Assembly: GCA_932521035.1 (NCBI GenBank)
Contig: OW051497.1
Span: 5,518,001 to 5,582,000 of the forward strand
Reading direction: 5' to 3'
DNA: 64,000 nt
Source: Oscheius dolichura
Taxonomy: Eukaryota; Nematoda; Chromadorea; Rhabditida; Rhabditidae
Of the stretch, positions 39,307 through 52,218 are shown piece after piece; the stretch's first letter is position 1; every line of letters starts with the position of its first letter. Both the position numbers and the translations under genes were made by a program. A model generated the notes under the pieces. That model was not told the DNA's origin and made no database searches. It saw nothing but the letters and a program-made list of their open reading frames with translations.

Positions 39307-41590
39307 TTAAGCAGCAAAGGGAAGATCAGGGTAGACGGTTTTGTTTTGCTTCAGCAGGTGTTCTACCAGGGTGATATTGCTCATTGGATGCAGATTGTCG
39401 TAAGCCCAAAGAGGGAATTCGTCTAGTGAAAAGAGCCATCTAGCCCAGATAGACATGGCTAAAATGGTGACACCCATGCAGGCCAAAGTTACGAAGAAGC
39501 CGGAAACTACCTAAAACGGCTGCTATCAAAGGATGAACACTGCGACTTACCATGTCCTTGACTTGGACTATACCAGCTCCGAAAACGATGGCATTTGGAG
39601 GAGTGGCCACGGGCAGGAGGAAAGCGAAGGAAGAAGCGACTGTCACAGGGAACATGAAGTAAAGGGGGTTGATATCCAAGCCACTGAAGTTATATTATAT
39701 AAAGAAGAGATGCCAACTTACCGAGCTAACTCAGCAACAACAGGAATGAAGATGGAAGCAATGACCGTATTGGAACAGATATTGGTGAGAACAACCGTAA
39801 TTAGTAGACAGATAAGCATAATTACATGAATGGGGAAGATGCTCAACCCGTGCATTATTTGGCCAATTTCATGGGAAAGTTCCGATTCCTTGACATATTG
39901 TTATTTTGAAATCGATAGTCGATACCTTTACTCCAGCAGCGAGAGCGAAGCCGCCTCCCAGTAGAAGAACTACACTCCAGGGGAATCTCTCCTGAATAGT
40001 TGGCCAGTCAAGAAGAGTGTCGCGAACGACAAAATGCCCTCCTCTGCGGCCTAGAATAGGAAGTTAAGAACAATTTCAAAGGTTACGTTTTTCTGCCAGA
40101 CACATTGGTTTCTTGTCTGGAATAACGAAAAGGAGGATAACAACAAATATGGCACTAGTCGCATCAGTAATGTATCTGAAAAGGGCAGATGACATTCTTC
40201 GGTTAACAATACCCTTGCTTGAAAAGAGAGCCAAATCCAGGAACAATCTGGGGGTCCCGGAAGATCCAAAGACTGAGAAGAAGAAGGAAACACAAAGATA
40301 CGGCAACCTAAAGTATTCTCGTTATTTTTTGTAGTTGTATAGCGTAGAAACCAGTTTTGTTGGTTTTCTCACCTCTGCGAAGGAAATTGGGTCAAGTCGT
40401 TCGTATTTGTCCGCTAGCTTTCTTGTCACAATTAATGATCCTTTGGGAGCATCCCGTAAGAAAACAATGCACAGAACCACCCAGCATATTAACAAGCAGA
40501 AGAACGCTGGAGGGAAGGCAAAAGTAATCCAAGACAAGAAGTTTACTCCTGTGTCGGAGTTCGGGAATAACCTTAAAACATCTATTTTGTGTGATACAAT
40601 TAACCCGTACTTTTCGAGCTGTCCAAGTAAAACCAAGTTAGAAGCGGTTCCTGTAATTGTCGCAGATCCACCAATGTTTGCAGAGAAACAGACTGAGATC
40701 AGAAGTCCTTTTGCCATGCGAAGCTCTCTCGGCGAAAAGATTCCCGTCATGTCCCTAGATGATGTAATCCGAACTAAAACGTCTGTGCTTACTTCGGGGT
40801 GACGAGTTGTTCTTGCGGGAGAGACAATCGCCGAAGGTCAACACTTCTCCTTCGATTTTGAAATGATACAGATTCAGATAGAGCGGCCAGCTCGTATATC
40901 CTAAAATTACAGTTTTCAAGAGAACTATGATGTCAACCTGTTGTTTTCGACAAGTTCAATGATAACAGACTGGACGATCGGCACCATCAAAGCGGCAGTA
41001 GCAGTATTTGAAATCCACATACTGATAACACACGGTTACTGCAACTGACAGACGTACCTGAGAAATCCGGTGACACACATGAATCCTGCCATAATCCATC
41101 TTGGCTGAGACCCAACAAGTTTGAGAACTAATAACGCTATTCTAGTGTGCAACTCGGACTTTTCCACAGCTACTGCCACCATAAGGCCTCCGATGAACAG
41201 GAACGACGTATCCTAGGACACCTTTTTACAAGAATTGAATATCGGAACCGGCAAATATGCGGCCGCCACATCTTCGCTTTTCATGATTTCAAAGAAAGGG
41301 AAGGCGACCATAGGAATAAGAGCTGTGATGGCTAAAGGCAGCACCTGAACACTCTATAAATTACTTCCTGGAGTGAGAGTCACCTCGAAGACCCAATAGC
41401 TCGCCATAATAGCCACTATGTAACCACATCGGGCTTGTTTCTGTAATTCAAAGATTATGTAAGGGCGGAGAAACTTCACCTCATAGCCCTCGAATACTAC
41501 GAGAAGAGGAAGAGCCAATATGGGTGCAGCCGTCAGCACAATGCTCTGCCGATAGTCGGTGAAGAATCCACAGAAGCCCCTGAAAGCCAT
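39307..41590 (-). CDS. sodium-dependent di/tricarboxylate transporter (SLC13, NAC/INDY type)
   Basis: Minus-strand exons run from ATG 41588-41590 to TAA 39307-39309. The helices follow the DASS family plan. The first is [22 protein letters not shown] and [18 protein letters not shown] carry the first SNT signature. Then [19 protein letters not shown], and a second SNT near the end ([20 protein letters not shown]). The protein ends in a cytosolic or lumenal tail ([14 protein letters not shown]). These paired SNT sites bind Na+ and the carboxylate. The protein takes up succinate, citrate and related acids at the plasma membrane. It is a clear member of the nematode nac group; which one is unresolved. 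Four helices lie in exons I did not fully place. Confidence 0.93.
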
Positions 41591-44468
41591 TTCAATCAGT
41601 TAAGGCTGTTACAGATCGAATTAGTCAGCTTTGGTCTCATGACATGTAACCTGCACAGGTACGTCAGAATCAATCATACAACACCAAGTTGAGACATAGC
41701 CGGGCCAGAACTTTGACTCCAGGGACAAATTATCACATAACTGACCTCTTCTTTCCCATGTTGAAATATCTCTTGAGGAAGCGGAAGAGATCCTCGAATA
41801 CTATACTTTTCCAGGAAAATTCTAAAGCGACTGTAGTTGGATTACTCTGGCGTCGAGGCATTAGGAGAAATATGAGAGAGGAGGGTATAAACAGGTAAGA
41901 ACCAGAGAGCAGCGGTAAAATACATATTGATAACAAGTTTATGAAACTAATTTGGAAGAAAAAAGTCAACAGTCTTTGATGTGATACTAGAAAAACAACA
42001 AACGTGGGTTTGATGTGATACCGCTGGGAACAAAAAGAATTCCCACTTCGGCTTTTTTACTTTATGGAAGAATCAAACTTTTGTGGATTACCTCAGTGGA
42101 GAGCCGTTGAAATCTTTTTAAGCAGCGGGAAACGAGGAAGAAACAACAACTGGAAACTATTTCAGACTAGAAAGAAGTACCGGAGAAAGATTTACTGGCA
42201 GTTCGCCGACAGACAGGGCAGACGCTCATTGATAGGCCGGGTCTCTTGACTTCTATGAGATACATATATCAACAAGGAAGACGCGATTGGTCTCGTGTGG
42301 TCTTTTAATTTTGGAGAAAGGGATGCAAATTGCTTTAAGACAAGAGTTCTTAATGGAAAAAAGGATGGCGAATTGGTACGAGGGCTCCGCTAAGAATGAT
42401 TTTCGCGATGATCCATCAAATAACATCGTGCGTTCACACATCAAAATACAGTACAGGGAGTACGGGCGAGAAGCAAATATGAATTGACAATTGCTTGTTT
42501 TGGAGCAGCGGCATTTCAAGTCGGGAGAGGAAAATGATCTTGGCTTCTTCTGCATTTTATTAGTGTTAACTGACTGGGGAAATAAGATTAGACAGAGAGG
42601 TCTGACTTCGAGAGAACGGTCTGGGTCGCATCAATGGGGAAGTGTCATACTCGAGAATCATGGGATTGTTACAATTTAGTGAACATCAGTCAAACCTTAG
42701 TGTTAAGTGATGAAGAATTCGCGCACATAGCACATTGAAAAAGTGTAACAATTCGAACCTGATACCTTATAAAGATGTGAGAAATCAGAATAATGGTTAA
42801 AGAACATACAGTGCCCGACTGGCAGTTCGTTAGATTTATGTTGCAAATTGGACCGTATCAGGTTCTACTTTTAAAATGTTCTCACGTGCATTGTATGTTG
42901 TCTGTTTATGTCTGGCTCACGATTTATTGTGTTTTGAAGAGAGGGGTCGCCTTCTAAAAGTATGTAAGAGAGAAGCATGCTGAATCTTTGACAGAACGGA
43001 ACAGGGCCAACTGACTATACGGAATGAAGACGATTCGTGGAGTATTATGGTGACATGTTATAAATCATACACAGACACACTTATCTACGCCTGGAGGTCG
43101 ATCCATGGCTATGCACGTGTACCGGACGGCTCTATGTTATTGTAACCACGAGGACTACACGCAGGGTTCATTTCTCACACATTCCAGTCACCTTTCAAGC
43201 CAATGATGAATAAAACCGGTTTCTTCTTTATTGATATTCAGGTAACTCATTATTCTTGATTAGGGGCCTGATCTACTGGTAGAGATTGATTGGTAGATGA
43301 TGTAATTCTTATTTTAATGTCAACCTTTGCTTCTTGAGCTTATTTTGTACAGCCATCTTATAAAACAAACCCTCTTTTCTACAAGATACAACAGATACGA
43401 AAGGACTCGAAATAATACGGGGCCACCGTCTGGTGTGGATCACCACGGGTTGCAACTTCTCAAAGATTCCAGTCAACCAAGGTGACATTTGGAGGGTCTC
43501 AGGATACAACTTCTGGCGTATAGGCCTGGTTTGAGCTTCCGGGCTTGGGCTGTCCTCGTACCAGTATCTGACCACTACTTATCAATCCTCTTCACTTTCC
43601 AGGCATCAGCTGATCTTCAGGGAAGTAAACAATAGGAAGCGACCGGTGCTGTTTTGGATATCCAACGTTATTTATTGAAAACGGTGAATTTCTCTCCGTT
43701 TCCCTGTTTGGAAAGAGTTCTGTTTAAAAGGAGTCCATGTTCCTGTCGAGACCACGTCAAGTTTGCATTTTATCTGATTAAATATTTTTTCACCAACATG
43801 TTTTGCCTACTATCCTTCATCGGTCTAGCTTGTCTGTTTATTTTAATGAAAATGCAATGCTTCCCGTCCGAGTCGCTAACACTTTCCGGGTGATCCGAAT
43901 GACAGCCATGCCCGAGTCACTTTCATCAGCCACCCGTGATGATAAAACTATCATCATTACTATGACCTCATTTCTTCGTTCCGCTCTCTTGTTAACTCCT
44001 GTAGGGAAAAGCATTGTAAAAGAGGCGCAGCTTTCTTGAAACTGTGATTTTAGGCCCGTAAACGGGGTATCTCTTCACACAACGGGATTCCTTTTTTTGT
44101 GCCCCCGGAATAGGTTACTCTTTCACTATCGCCCAGTTCGCTATTATCATCCTCTCACGTTGGGGGTTCTCGTTACATTCCGAACTCTTGTCATCATAAA
44201 CTAATAGAATAAAACCCGAGATGGTAGTGGGAGAAGTCGTCCTCTACTCCTCTTCAACCATTCCCTTTTAATAGCGAACAGCTTTATTTACGAGTGGTCA
44301 ACCTCTGGTTTAGTTTCCTTTAACGCTTTTTGAGTAACGTGACCTTTCCCTATCTTCGTTCACGTTTGGTCCCCCCACGTGGTCATAACTGACATTCTAT
44401 TCTCTCGTTATCTGCTATTGTTCGCACCCCCTTCTTCCAGGTTTCTTCGCAGAATTCCGGATAGTGTC
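41591..44468. other. 2.9-kb divergent intergenic region
   Basis: The nac-like gene reads left and the F-box gene reads right, so promoters of both lie here. Many short frames occur on both strands without splice support. A tRNA B-box-like match near 42757 was considered and rejected. I see nothing more. Confidence 0.5.
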
Positions 44469-46017
44469 ATGTATGCTGCTCTCGCAGAGATGTAAGTGAT
44501 AGTAGTTACCCCGAAATTATTAACTAGCGCATACGAAGAAGAAGAAAAGGTGATACAAGCGGAGAGAAGGATAGAACAATTCTACAAAAGGCGACTTCCT
44601 CCCAGTCATCCTGTGCGAAATCATGATAGGACCTCTTTGCCAGACTTTGATGAAAACACGCAGGGGCCATCAGAACCTTCTTTATTAGAAAACCTTCTAC
44701 CTGAACTATTGAATATGGTATAGAAAACTATTAGCAGAAAGAAAAGCTATTTCAGATCTATAAACATCTCGACAGTAAAGATATTATGAATCTCAGAAGA
44801 ACGAGTAAATCTTTCTATTTGTATACTATCACTAACACAAGCAATAATCAAAAGAGAGCTGTCCACCGATTCGGATTGTCTAGGATGGTACCAGGTGATT
44901 TCGCGAGGGCGTGGATGAATATTAAGGTGGTTAAGTAAAAGAAAGATAAAACAGAATATTAGAGGCCTGCACGCTACTTAGTATCTTCCAAGGAACAGGA
45001 GATTATGAACGTCTTGGTAGATTGTGGCGGCCCAGACACGGAGGGAAGGCATTGGTGGAATTATTGTATCCACGATATGGGTGCAGGTGAGCGACCGGAT
45101 GATCTCCTGAGTCCCCTCTTCTACAGAAGTAAGTTGTTGAGCAAAGGATGGGGATTGTGCCATACAGCGATGAAAGGCAATCGCCTCTATTCAGATAGAA
45201 ACGCAGCACCTGCAGTTTATGATATGAACTATACGCTGAAGCGACATATGATGTATTTCTTTGCAGATATTAATCTGAAAACATTGGATTTGGTGAGTTA
45301 GTCAGATAGCGAGAATTAGTCCCTTGTAGACGGATCTAAGGCCGGGCGATGTAGAAATCGTTTTGTACTGTATTAAAAGAACACAGATCCCTATCTACCG
45401 GATAGAGATAACTCAGCTCAAATATGAATTTGTCGATAACTATCTCGAGATATTGAAAGTAGCTAGTGAGTCCTCTTCTCGTCTTTTGAACCGGCAAATT
45501 GCAGAACCACGAGAGATCATGATTCGACTGGAAAAGCAGCCGCTACCCGTGGGTTTTTGGAACACTGAACTCTTCAGAAAGGTTGTCAATCTTCAAAATA
45601 TAACACATGCTGCTAATTTATAGTGTGACGTAGTAGCTGTAACCGCAAGTGAGCACAAGTACGATGGCGATACTCTCGCTGACGATAACCTTCATAGTTT
45701 CTCTGGGGAGATATTGCACCTCAGTGTGGCTAATGATGTCACTGCTAATGGCATATTCATGCTGATAGACGTATAGCTTCCGCTGTGCTGAAAATAGAAA
45801 AGGGTTTCAGAATTGGAAGCTTGGCAAGAGGAAGATCAAGAAGATGGTCATCTCCCACTCCATACCCATCAATGAATTACGTGCGACCCTGTCGTCTTAT
45901 TTTCACGATGAAAGGATGGCTGTCCAAGTGTCCGACAGGAGCGGCAATTCAACTATTCGCATCGAATTGTCGTCTGGTTTAATTGATATTACGGAGATCT
46001 CCAGACGGGTAAACTAG
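44469..46017 (+). CDS. F-box domain protein
   Basis: Seven exons (44469-44491, 44528-44717, 44756-44926, 44963-45292, 45330-45581, 45624-45770, 45811-46017) give 439 aa. An N-terminal helical stretch rich in E and K leads to an F-box at about residues 60-100 (LLENLLPELLNMIYKHL, then LRRTSKSFYLY), the usual Skp1-binding module of an SCF ubiquitin ligase. The remaining 330 residues have no repeat motif I know and would be the substrate-recognition part. The ATG lies after two acceptors (cttccag, cttcgcag). The gene reads intact. Nematodes have large families of such genes, and the substrate cannot be predicted. Confidence 0.8.
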
Positions 46018-46971
46018 TACGAGTAGGAGCCCCTTGTTGTAAAATGGACGAATAATATCAAACGTTGTACACGCAAATTGCGGCTTTTCACTTCTAAAGC
46101 ATAACATAAAATTTCTCAATCCACGTGAGTGCATAGTGAAGTCCGAACATCTGCTGACACATTGTGAGCCACTCTCACATGTGTAAGGCACAACCATCTC
46201 AATCATCTGTTTTTTTCCTATGTCGCCTTTATCGTGATTAAAATGGGCAATCTCATAACCATCTCGTATTCCTCATTACACCAGTATCCATTATTGGTAT
46301 CAATATGCTAGGGCAGTCTTTTTAGACTAAGTATCCATACAAGGGTTCAATTCGACTCACTTCGAGCATTTAGGTTGAATTTGCAATTCAGTGCATAAAC
46401 ATAAATTTTATCTTACTTTTCGCAATGTCCACCCCCGCGGAACACCTGACTCGTTGCGGTGATTTATCACTGTTTTCGATAACAACATGGAAAAATGAAG
46501 ACGCTTTAAATGGTTTAGATTCCACAATGTCTGCTTTGACGAGATCAACCAGGATAAGCAAATTGAATGTGGTGAGTTGGTTAACTATTGGTTGTACATA
46601 CATTTTAAAATATCATCCACAAAGGACTGATCAATCCTTTACAGGCAGTAAAATAGAAGGTCACCTTATTTTTGCCCCATTGTGGGTGAGCACCCAAATT
46701 TTCTGGGCCTTTGCCCGACAGCAGCCGCAAAGTCAGCCTTTCATCGCGTGATAAAAGACTCCCGGAAGCATTACACCAATGGATATGGTGGAGTCATTTT
46801 TCTAGAACTGCTCGATCATTTTCCCCTGCTCGCCGCTTCCCATACGGTTCTCTGCGAAAATCAGTGCTAATTGAACACATTTTCTTACTTTCCCGACGGC
46901 GCTTTACGAGTTCCAACTTATGTAACCCCTTAGAATCCCCCATTTCAGCCAGCTAACAGCAAAGTTTCCAG
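46018..46971. other. intergenic, 5' flank of troponin I
   Basis: The region runs from the F-box stop to the troponin I start. Two acceptors (catttcag and tttccag) lie just upstream of the ATG. Short frames on both strands have no support. No RNA gene found. Confidence 0.5.
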
Positions 46972-47989
46972 ATGAGTGACGCCGAAGTTGCCCACAACGA
47001 TGCTTCCGTGAGTTGACATCAGTTTAATTAACGTATATTAATTAAAGGATGCGCAGAGGAAGGCTGCAGAACGTGAGGCCAAGAAGGCCGAAGTTCGTCG
47101 CCGTCTAGAAGAAGCCGGAAACAAGGGCAAGAATGCTAAGAAAGGATTCCTCACACCTGAGAGAAAGAAGAAGCTCAGAGTTAGTAGCAGTTCCCCTACC
47201 GCGCTACTAATCTATTCCAGAAACTGCTTATGGTAAAAGCCGCAGAAGATCTGAAAAGACAGCAATTAGAAAAGGATAAGGAGAGATCACGCATTCTGAG
47301 CGAGAGAATTGTTGCTCTACCGGATGTCGACAATATCAACGACAAGGGTGGGCTCCCGGTTAAGAAAATCAATATCACTGTGTTACAGCTCAGCTTGAGG
47401 CTATTTTCAACGACCTGCAAGGACGCCTGTTCCAGTTAGAGAGTGAGAAGTGGGACATTAACAGAGTTGTTACCCAGGTTGACACAAACATCAACGCTCT
47501 TACCATTGAAGTCAACGACCTTCGTGGAAAATAGTGAGTGGATCCATCTGTTCTTGTATCCGGCTATTTACAGCGTAAAACCTTCTCTGAAGAAAGTTTC
47601 GAAGTATGACAACAAGTTCAAGAAGGCGGCAGCTAGCGTCGACAAGGGAGAAAAGCAGGACTTCCGTGGACAGCTCAAGGTGGTTAAGAAGGACGTTATG
47701 GAAGAGATCATGAACACAGTGAGTAACATTTCTTTTAAAAAAAAAGAAAGTGTGGTTTGTAGAAGAAGGAGAAGGAGGACAAGCCCGACTGGAGCAAAAA
47801 GGGCGCAGCAAAGGAAGGACAAGAAGAAGCAAAGGAACAGAAAAATGTCGAAACTGCTAACAAGGAAGAGGAAATCCCCACGGAGAAACGTTAGCTGTTA
47901 TTATTAGATAGGTGAATGTAGAAAATTCAGAAGAGGAGGAAGAAGAGATCGAAGAGGGCGAAGAAGAGGAAGAAGAAGGCGAGGAGTAA
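46972..47989 (+). CDS. tni: troponin I
   Basis: Seven exons (46972-47007, 47048-47179, 47221-47347, 47389-47533, 47574-47718, 47763-47889, 47922-47989) give 259 aa, the size of C. elegans troponin I. It opens [10 protein letters not shown], followed by a basic N-terminal region ([18 protein letters not shown]) and [14 protein letters not shown], then the troponin-T-binding heptad region ([44 protein letters not shown]), and the inhibitory and actin-binding part [16 protein letters not shown]. The C-terminus is an acidic run of glutamates, as in nematode homologs. It blocks actin-myosin interaction in muscle at low calcium. The last intron is only 32 nt. Which of the nematode paralogs this is cannot be told. 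Confidence 0.95.
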
Positions 47990-48428
47990 GACTTCTTGTG
48001 ATCGAACAATATTTGTATTTTCGCTTTTTATTGGCACAGTAAAATGAATAACTAGATTCACACTACGAGCAAAGGCTAAGCGGGAAGGGTATGGTGTTTT
48101 TCGGGGCTTTTATATTTTCATTGGGGGCCTGCCCTCTTTTTTTGGGGAATTTTTTTTACATTTTTTTAAAGAACAGATATATAAGACGTATAAGGATAAT
48201 AATAGGGGAACATGACAGAAGCGAACGAGGTAAACAATGAAGCAGTATTATTAAATATGGATGAAATGAGTCAATGTTTCAACTTAAAGCTAGCAGACTA
48301 AAGTAAATATTGAAACCTTGAGTGAGATTACCGAAAGAAGGGGAAAATATAACAGAGACATTGCACGGAATATAAGATATAAAAGCGAAGTGTAGCGATT
48401 TAAGGCACTGAAATTATTGGACCGATAT
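47990..48428. other. convergent intergenic region, tni and PARN 3' ends
   Basis: The reverse-strand AATAAA at 48027-48032 fits PARN but lies inside the expected troponin 3'UTR. No further gene seen. Confidence 0.45.
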
Positions 48429-51400
48429 TCAAAAAAGTGATCTTGAACCGCTGATCATAAAGTGTGTATTGATAAAAAAGGACCCGATTTTGTGTACCCA
48501 GTTATACATTGACTCTAAATTGTAGCTCTCATAGTTTACGGCAATATTTTCAGAAGAGAGTGAGGACAGGGATTTCGAGGAACTGAGAGATTCGTTGTGT
48601 GGACTAGGGGAACGATATGGGCTACTGTAACTGGAAACTGGGGTAGGAGAAACATCGATGACATTATAGCAGCTACGGGACAAGAGAAAGTTGTAAACTC
48701 GACGAGATCTAAATGGTTGTTCTACAGGAGTCTTATGAAATGACCTACGTTGTGTCTGTGTTGCTTGCCACACGGATTATGTCCTCTTCTACTCGGATAT
48801 CGCATCTCCAGGATCCGAACTGTTCTTTCAACTCTTGTTTCAGAGTTTGGGGAGTCGCATCTTCTGTTAACGTCAGTGTTACTTCCCCCGGTTTCCGTGA
48901 CGGAGGATCTTCACCCACCTGTAAGAATAAACATATTTCAACCGAAGAAAGGGACTTACGATGTTGACATAGGGAATGCCAAGGAGGGGCACAGGGACCT
49001 TGTTGGCCAGTGGGTCGACCGTTTCCATGAGATACTCCAGACCGTGAGTTGGACCGCACTCAAACAAGTGTCTAAAACTTTTTGTTTTTTCTCAAATTAG
49101 ACATTTCTTACATGGGCTTAGCGACTAGATGAGCCAGTCTGATGAATATCTTTCCGGTGGTAGCCGCGTCGAACCCAGCGTTGTGATAATTCTTATTCTT
49201 TGCAATAGGTTTCGTGAGAGGATGGATGAAATTGAAGTCGATTTTGGGGGCACAGGTGTGAGAGGCTTGATTGTTGAAGAAGTTTCCCAATACTTCCAAG
49301 CGGTACGACATTATTCCAAACCAGGACAGTTTCTAAACGAAATCTTAAAATTACGACCCGTATAACTTACGTGAGTGCATTCTTCTGCCAAATGCTTTGT
49401 GTCAATGTAATGAGGGACCACGGTGTGTATCACCTGCTTGAACTCCTCGTACGTTTCTAAAAATTCCGTAACTGACTTCGTGGCTCCCCCTTCCCCCATC
49501 CCCTTTTCCCTTTTCTGTGCCTCAATGCCAGCACCCGTGCAAAAACGCCTATTGAGCTGGGAGGCAGATGTTAGGTGCAACCATCTGTGCGTGGTACGGA
49601 AGGGTGGTTAAGTCCTGATTGCCCACCACAAATGGATCGCTGCGAGGTCAGAAACCAAGTCCGACGCGGATTGATGAAGAATACTCCTAGCGGAACAAAT
49701 ATCGCAGTTTTCCCAGCTTGCTCATTCTGCTCAACGGTTAGCGAAATCGCAATGGTGCCACGCTGTATTGTGTAAACAGCCGGATGAAGATTGCTATCAA
49801 CAATCAGTAGTTTAAGGAATAGATGGCCATGTTAAAACAACTGTGTACCTGGAAGGTTGGCTATGAAGTAGTGGTAGAGGTACATGAGATCATGCATCCC
49901 ATTGTGGCCAATTAGGGGGAGCTTCCTCTCAATCAACGCCATGACTATTTCCGAGGCACCCATCAGTTCTCTCTTGATTCTGAACGACAAACAATTCTAC
50001 CGATTACCGATGGCGTCACCTTCTTAGAATCTCCTTTTTTATCTTGACCAATTCTCTTTTGGTTAGCCTAGAACAATCACACTCTATCTGTAAGGGTCAC
50101 TGATAAGAAAAAGCACAAGAAAAATAATAGACTTGGAGTCGAAGAACTTACCATATTGTCTTGGACCCTCATCCGGACTCCGGGAACTCCACAGTATAAC
50201 TTGTAGAGCAACACATTCTTTTGAAGGTCGCTCAATTGCTCACGGTCTATGTTCACGAGGAATGGCTCGAAAGAGCGACTTGTTGCTCCTTCAGATCCAG
50301 TGGATTTTCTTCTGTATCTGCAAGAACCTCTCAAATAAATTTGTACGGCATTCAGTTACCTGGCCAATCTCTGGTACAACGTCTGACGCACTCTATTGAC
50401 TGCTTCTCTCATGTAGGGTCCAAACGAACTGAAATACCAGGTTGTGATTAAAAGTGCAGCCAATATAAGTTTAGCGCCTTCCAAATAACCCGAAATGAAT
50501 GTTTAATGAGCCCGCCTTTCGTCCTCTTCATGACTCCTGCCTAATATCCGTACTTTTCCCGTTTTGCTGAACTTTCAATTCCGCCCTTTCCTATGATTAT
50601 TTTATTTCCCACCGTCAATATACGCATAGGTTAGCCAGACGGATGTTCTTAAAGGGCAGCCTATTATCCCCGGGGGAGATCTAGCAAGTCCCCTTGCCCT
50701 TTTTTTGGTTTTTGCCCGAGAAGCAACGCGACCATATGACTGGAACAGGTTCTGCGGTTCAAAAAAACTAAGGAAAGGCACTGAAGCAAACAACTGGACT
50801 GTTGCAAAAACGATGCAAACAGAAAGGAACAACTTACTCAAGCCCGTCATAGAAGTCTACAAGCTTCTCTACAACGTCGTCCAATTCATCGAGGTTCAGA
50901 TGGGAAACGCCACTTGTGACGAACTAAAGCAGAACCACGTTGGTTGTATTTAAACAGGGGCATACGCTGTTGAAGTCAAAGCCGTGGCTCTTCAGAAAGG
51001 ATACCGAAGAGATGGAGAAATCGAAGATTTGCCCCTGCACTCCCTGCTTGTACAGGTAGATGCTGTACGGGTGCACATCGTATCTGGGCATATGTGAAAG
51101 AACGAAAGCCTGAGCAATACCTTGATGGATCAGATGTTGCCGTAAAAAAGGAAAGACCCAGTTGGACCGGCGCAAATCTTTTGATGGAATGAGCTAACTT
51201 TTGGTAACTAAATGAATAATTCAAAGCCAATATGTGAATCAATTTACCGTTCCTCTGGAGTGTCGAATAAAGAACATTTGAAAGAGGATTCCTCAACATC
51301 AAGCCCCAAGAACTCCACGTCAAGAGCTATAAAATATATCGACAATTATATGGTACAAAGATTGCCCCACCTACGTACGAAGCATTTTCAATAATCTTTT

Positions 51401-51446
51401 CAATGTCAATATATGATGTCTTAAAGTTAGTGCATTTTATTTCCAT
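48429..51446 (-). CDS. parn-1: poly(A)-specific ribonuclease PARN
   Basis: Minus-strand exons run from ATG 51444-51446 to TGA 48429-48431. The start MEIKCTNFKTSY aligns with human PARN without gaps, and D28 and E30 (ALDVEF) are the first two residues of the DEDD active site. FDTPEERYQKLAHSI and QIFDFS, SFLKSHGFDFN follow. An R3H-like segment is near 50.2 kb (MREAVNRVRQTLYQRLARYR). LIGHNGMHDLMYLYHYF carries the third acid, VVPHYIDTKHLAEECTH and HNAGFDAATTG the last acid and adjacent helix. The C-terminal part (EVTLTLTEDATPQTLKQ) is a short RRM-like cap-binding domain, then a Ser-rich tail. One intron, 49457-49848, is 392 nt. PARN removes poly(A) tails from mRNA and trims small RNAs. Parts of the exon set were placed by phase only. 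Confidence 0.93.
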
Positions 51447-52218
51447 ACAAGGGAGGTCTGAAAAGGCTACTTGTAATGACATTGAGAGGCCAAAGAAGAA
51501 TACTAGGGGAAAGGGGTGATAGAATGGGCACAGGCAATACGAAATGAAGCGAAAAATGATTAAACTGATGCAAAACCATTTACGAAAATATGCGGAGACC
51601 TTCGCAAAGGTCAGTTGGCGAATCGAAAACGTATTGATTTTGTGCAATCGCGACGGGTGGCTGCGCCATCCAAAATACCGAAGGGGAGGAGACACTCATT
51701 GTGTTGCCGGAGGATACCTCGGGAATTTGTATTGAAGGAGATTTTCGTTTCAGGACAGATGACTCTTAATTAATCCCTTCTGATAGCTATGCTTTCCTGA
51801 AAAGGTATTGATTTTGACCATCGTAGCCCCTGTCTTGTGTGTTCGTCATACACAGCTGCAGTGATTTTCATCGGCCGTCGCTTTCCCTTCATTTCTCCAT
51901 TTATGCCTGTGACAATCGCCTTCGCTTTCACATAATATCGTACAATCCAAGCACGTCAGCATCTCGAGCTGACGCATTGTGCGTGCAGGCTAATACCGCA
52001 ACGGACTCGTAATTTGAACATTCGCGACTATACTTTGGTCCCCATAACCCACATTAGTTGACCCACTTGCTCTCTGGTCGTATCTGGAGATTATCGATTG
52101 GTGTTTTTCTTGTCTTTAATCCTTTCTTATTTAAATACAAAATTCTCCCATACTGCGCTTATCTTTTCCTTGTTCAGTCATCCAATAAAATCGGTTTAGC
52201 GACTTGGGCTAGGAAAAG
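51447..52218. other. divergent promoter region of PARN and the SUZ12 gene
   Basis: 772 bp separate two head-to-head starts. A gggctag acceptor lies six bases before the SUZ12 ATG. No coding content is evident. Both genes act on RNA or chromatin, so shared control is possible but unproven. Confidence 0.55.

Noticed and set aside
42740-42850. minus-strand tRNA-like sequence with TTCGAA loop and a T run
   Set aside because: The 5' and 3' ends do not form an acceptor stem and no cloverleaf could be drawn.
45060-45120. intron-like gtgagc...tacag in the F-box gene
   Set aside because: Its removal breaks the frame, while read-through stays open and matches neighbouring exons.
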